Below are positions 61,275 through 64,000 of a DNA stretch of 64,000 nucleotides, in pieces; positions within the stretch are counted from its first letter, which is position 1; every line of letters begins with the position of its first letter. Origin of the DNA: an uncultured Clostridia bacterium (GTDB lineage: Bacteria > Bacillota > Clostridia > Peptostreptococcales > Anaerovoracaceae). The translations under genes and the position numbers were made by a program. The notes beneath the pieces were generated by a model. It had not been told where the DNA came from, ran no database searches, and saw nothing but the letters and a program-made list of their open reading frames with translations. The DNA is taken from assembly GCA_934281605.1 (NCBI GenBank), contig CAKQXD010000006.1:1-64000 (forward strand). The letters are read 5' to 3'.

Positions 61275-62251
61275 AAAACTTGTTCTATAATAATGAGTCC
61301 AGTGCGGATAAATCGAAACGCATTCATGTTTGAGCGCAGTATAATTTAGATTTAAATGATAGCGTACTTTAGTAAAACAGATACATTCCCTGGAGAGGCT
61401 GTGTCCAAAGACCCGAGCCGGTACGTCCAAGACGACTTCCAGTCCAATGTACCTGTTAGTGATATTATATCCAGGATTCATAAGACTAGCAATGGAATTT
61501 TTGGAATAAAAAACAGAGGCTACCACCTCTGGTATGACCGAAGATAAAATCAACGGAGAGGGACCAGACATCACCTCTGTTACCACTAGTATATCCCAAA
61601 CTGGAAAAAAGACAATGAAAAATTTAATTCTTTTAAAAGGATTAATGATGTAAATATAAGAATGTTTTGTTCGAGAGGGTGATCTGCCGAAGAAAAAGGT
61701 CCAGGGATATAAGGGTTTTGTTGTGAAAAACGGGAAGTTGTATCATTGATAGCTCTGTGGTTTGTGCGGATGATCAAAGTATCGGGCGCAAAAGAACTGT
61801 TTTGAGATACAGAACCAATCTGGATCCTTCGACGGCACCGTTAATCATCTCCGACCCATTGAAAATCACCAAGATCCTTTCTGATACAGAGGGTGAAGAA
61901 TTGAACGGCCATAGACAACGTGTTGTACGTTTCGATGACTTTACAAAAAATAGATGAAGCTGAGGTCTTGGGACAGTTCATGCCGTCAAAGACGGGGGGA
62001 AGCAATCCTCGTTCAGCTTCTGTGGATATAAGTTTAGCAGAATTCCTCCCGAAAATCAACGATAAGACGATGACAAAATACATTTCGGAACAGTTGTCAG
62101 GGACTTACTATCTTCCTGTAGGTGGTAAGAGTATAGCGTTAGGATCGTTGTCAGAGAAAAGCAGAATTCGGATACTTTGTATATTGTTGAGACAGAAATC
62201 ATGCCAATAAAAAACGGAGATCGCAAATTACCAGGTCAAAAGCCTCGTAAT
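61275..62251. other. Decayed region without an intact gene
   Basis: Only short frames occur (e.g. 61356-61547, 61757-61957, 61920-62210). Two of them (ending VVRFDDFTKNR and beginning MTLQKIDEAEVLG) overlap in different frames and may be pieces of one broken gene. I cannot identify the ancestor. The sequence is more AT-rich and irregular than its neighbours, as expected for mobile-element debris beside a CRISPR locus. Confidence 0.5.
61328..61363 (+). repeat. CRISPR-repeat-like relic
   Basis: A 36-bp stretch starts GTTTGAG and ends AGC like the array repeat. It matches the repeat at 17 of the first 20 positions and 22 of 36 overall. It stands alone, 362 bp past the array. Confidence 0.45.
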
Positions 62252-62281
62252 TTGTACAAGAAAAAATAGAACCTGTATAAT
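62252..62281 (+). promoter_or_regulatory. Promoter before a short terminator
   Basis: TTGTAC, 18 bp, TATAAT. The terminator-like hairpin at 62307-62329 would end this transcript after about 40 nt unless read through. Confidence 0.5.
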
Positions 62282-62306
62282 ATACACATAGCGATAGATC
62301 ATGTGA

Positions 62307-62329
62307 GGAGAGCATACGGCTCTCTTTTT
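62307..62329 (+). terminator. Terminator-like hairpin
   Basis: GAGAGC / GCTCTC with a five-base loop, followed by TTTTT. Confidence 0.65.
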
Positions 62330-62407
62330 CTTTGCAGAAATCTGGAAATTTTGTATTTCCTCACAAAAAATTCATGAAGTTGGGATAACATAAACCGTAC
62401 TATTGTG

Positions 62408-62422
62408 GTACAATAATTACGA
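62408..62422. promoter_or_regulatory. Zur-box-like site overlapping a weak promoter
   Basis: The right half ATTACGA is exact to the Bacillus Zur box (TCGTAAT-N-ATTACGA), and the left half keeps AAT. TACAAT at 62409-62414 is the best -10 for the GTPase gene (weak -35 TAACAT, 17 bp before), so a bound regulator would block it. Confidence 0.45.
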
Positions 62423-62493
62423 AGGCTGGGCGGAGCCCGCTTTGCAGAATATATAGCATAGAATAAGATTTTAAGATAAAAGGAGATGTTTGG

Positions 62494-63720
62494 ATGACGA
62501 AAGTAGATATTATATCGGGCTTTTTGGGAGCCGGGAAAACGACCTTTATAAAAGAGCTGATTTCGAAGGTTTACAGCGGTGAGAAGATGGTTCTCATCGA
62601 GAATGAATTTGGTGAGATTGGCGTGGACAGCCGGTTCATGCAGGACGCCGGCATCGAGGTAACGGAGATGAATTCCGGCTGTATCTGCTGCACGCTGGTC
62701 GGGGATTTTGCGAGATCTCTGAAGCAGGTGGTGGACACGTATCATCCGGATCGTATCATCATCGAGCCGTCGGGAGTCGGTAAGCTTTCAGATGTTGCAA
62801 AGGCCGTGTCCGACATGCAGGAGGAAGCGCAGATCGAGGTGGACAGCCTGATCACCGTAGTAGACGGCAAGAAAGCTAAGATGTATATGAAGAATTTCGG
62901 TGAATTTTTCGATAATCAGATCGAGTATGCCAACACCATCGTTCTCAGCCGGACGCAGATGATGGACGAGGTGAAGTTAAAGGAATGCATTGAGCTGCTG
63001 CGTGGAAAAAATGAAGAAGCGGCTGTCGTTACGACGGAGTGGGACAAGCTGTCTGGCGATATGATCAAGGCTGCGCTGGAGCAGGGACACGATCTCAAGA
63101 AAGAGATGATGGAGCTGATTTCTCACATGCATCATGAGCACCACGACCATGACCATGACCATCATCACGATCACGAGGAGCATGATCACGAACACGAACA
63201 TCACGACCACGGTCCGGACTGCACATGCGGCTGTCACGATCACGATCACGAGGAGCACGATCACGACCATGACCATGAACACCACCATGATCACGAGGAA
63301 CACGAGCATCACCATCATGATCACGAACACCACCACGATCACGAAGAGCATGACCACCATCATCACGACCATGATCATGGCCCGGACTGCACGTGCGGCT
63401 GCCACGATCATGACCATGAACATGGTCACCACCATCACCATGCGGATGAAGTCTTCACCAGCTGGGGCATCGAGACAGTTCATAAATTCAGCCGCGCAGA
63501 GCTGGAAGACCTGCTGAAGCTGCTGAGCATGACTCAGGACTTCGGAACGGTGCTCCGTGCTAAGGGAATCGTTCAGACGGAAGAAGGCGGCTGGCTGGAA
63601 TTCGATATGGTGCCGGAAGAAACGGAAATCCGCGACTGCAAGCCGGATTATATCGGTCGTATCTGCGTCATCGGTACCGAACTGAAGAAGGAAGAGCTGG
63701 AAAAAGTATTTGCGAAATAA
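62494..63720 (+). CDS. COG0523 (CobW/ZNG-type) GTPase with long His-rich linker
   Basis: A metal-transferase-type G3E GTPase of 408 residues. Walker A GFLGAGKTT is at residues 9-17, and the family CxCC motif is C63-I-C65-C66 within NSGCICCTL. The Walker B/switch region IIIEPSGVGKLSD follows. The base-recognition position reads SRTQ (152-155) rather than the usual N/TKxD. Residues about 210-317 are dominated by His, Asp and Glu, with two copies of GPDCTCGCHDHD, a large metal-binding reservoir. The CobW C-terminal domain follows. Zinc delivery or storage is likely, though nickel or cobalt cannot be excluded. A second GTPase gene follows 40 bp later. Confidence 0.92.
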   Translation: MTKVDIISGFLGAGKTTFIKELISKVYSGEKMVLIENEFGEIGVDSRFMQDAGIEVTEMNSGCICCTLVGDFARSLKQVVDTYHPDRIIIEPSGVGKLSDVAKAVSDMQEEAQIEVDSLITVVDGKKAKMYMKNFGEFFDNQIEYANTIVLSRTQMMDEVKLKECIELLRGKNEEAAVVTTEWDKLSGDMIKAALEQGHDLKKEMMELISHMHHEHHDHDHDHHHDHEEHDHEHEHHDHGPDCTCGCHDHDHEEHDHDHDHEHHHDHEEHEHHHHDHEHHHDHEEHDHHHHDHDHGPDCTCGCHDHDHEHGHHHHHADEVFTSWGIETVHKFSRAELEDLLKLLSMTQDFGTVLRAKGIVQTEEGGWLEFDMVPEETEIRDCKPDYIGRICVIGTELKKEELEKVFAK

Positions 63721-63760
63721 AGACATAAAATAAGATAAATATGACAGAAAGGATACTGTT

Positions 63761-64000
63761 ATGGAAATACCTGTTTATTTATTTACAGGACTGCTGGAAA
63801 GCGGCAAGACCACTTTGATCCACGAAGTGGCTTCCGAAGAGGGCTTCCTGGAACCGGGCAGAACGCTTCTGATTCGGACGGAGGAAGGCGAGGAGAACTT
63901 CAGCGAGGCGTTTTTAAAGAAATACAACATGACGCTGCTGACGCTGGAGAATCCGGAAGAAATGACCCGGCAGTTCTGGAGAAAGTGCGAAGAGGAATAT
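63761..64000 (+). CDS. Second COG0523-like GTPase, 5' part only
   Basis: The first 80 codons run off the window. Residues 1-20 (MEIPVYLFTGLLESGKTTLI) hold a Walker A motif of the G3E type, differing from the upstream gene (GLLESGKTT against GFLGAGKTT). AGAAAGGATA lies before the ATG. Its place directly behind the His-rich GTPase suggests a co-regulated pair of metal-handling GTPases. The CxCC motif and any metal-binding region are beyond the edge. Confidence 0.8.
   Translation, partial: MEIPVYLFTGLLESGKTTLIHEVASEEGFLEPGRTLLIRTEEGEENFSEAFLKKYNMTLLTLENPEEMTRQFWRKCEEEY

Overview
The window reads as a chromosome segment of a low-to-mid GC anaerobic Bacillota, most likely class Clostridia; Anaerovoracaceae/Family XIII is only a guess. 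Grounds: Gram-positive-style ribosome binding sites, the purR-spoVG-glmU-prs-pth-mfd order known from Bacillota, a T-box in front of ileS, a FALAA-type tmRNA tag, and a type II-A CRISPR-Cas9 locus.

Layout. 1-190: tRNA-His and tRNA-Gln. 333-11325: pyk, then spoVG and purR on the minus strand, then murC, a truncated glmU (acetyltransferase half only), prs, pth, mfd and an AraC regulator. 11500-11705: a probable structured non-coding RNA. 11750-16841: T-box, ileS, an unknown gene and rlmN. 16924-20954: a P-loop protein, DMT transporter, NUDIX hydrolase, nitrilase and an orphan BMP lipoprotein. 21091-22584: citrate synthase behind an attenuator-like hairpin. 23018-30529: uvrB, uvrA, a complete IS481-type element with a 26-bp direct duplication, and pncB. 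30647-35113: fba and a MltG-like protein on the minus strand, then an rluA-type gene that looks leaderless, two tandem signal peptidase I genes (the second lacking both catalytic residues), smpB and a coiled-coil protein.

35131-41397: tmRNA gene with a decayed prophage against its 3' end. The prophage keeps a serine recombinase, a dinD pseudogene, a DUF4041/T5orf172 protein, a repressor broken by one stop codon, and a holin/endolysin pair; all structural genes are gone. 41526-51714: carbon metabolism, with a DUF4914/FGGY-kinase pair, a minus-strand operon of dehydrogenase, 39-residue membrane peptide, sodium:solute symporter and unknown gene, and a glycerol-3-phosphate-dehydrogenase-like three-gene operon. 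51886-53205: a membrane protein and a lipoprotein.

53455-60965: a complete type II-A system. A divergent tracrRNA gene with a near-consensus promoter precedes cas9-cas1-cas2-csn2, followed by an array of 21 repeats and 20 spacers. The promoter for the array lies inside the 3' end of csn2. The transcribed leader carries a 14-base element complementary to repeat 1, so leader RNA and first repeat can pair. A further repeat-like sequence sits 360 bp past the array in a decayed region (61275-62300). The window ends with two COG0523 GTPase genes; the first has a very long His-rich linker and a Zur-box-like site upstream, pointing to zinc homeostasis.

The CRISPR locus is the most complete system here. 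The leader-repeat pairing, the repeat-like relic, the signal peptidase pseudoenzyme, the lone GlmU acetyltransferase half, the candidate RNA at 11500 and the recurring CTGCAAAG palindromes are the observations most worth checking.
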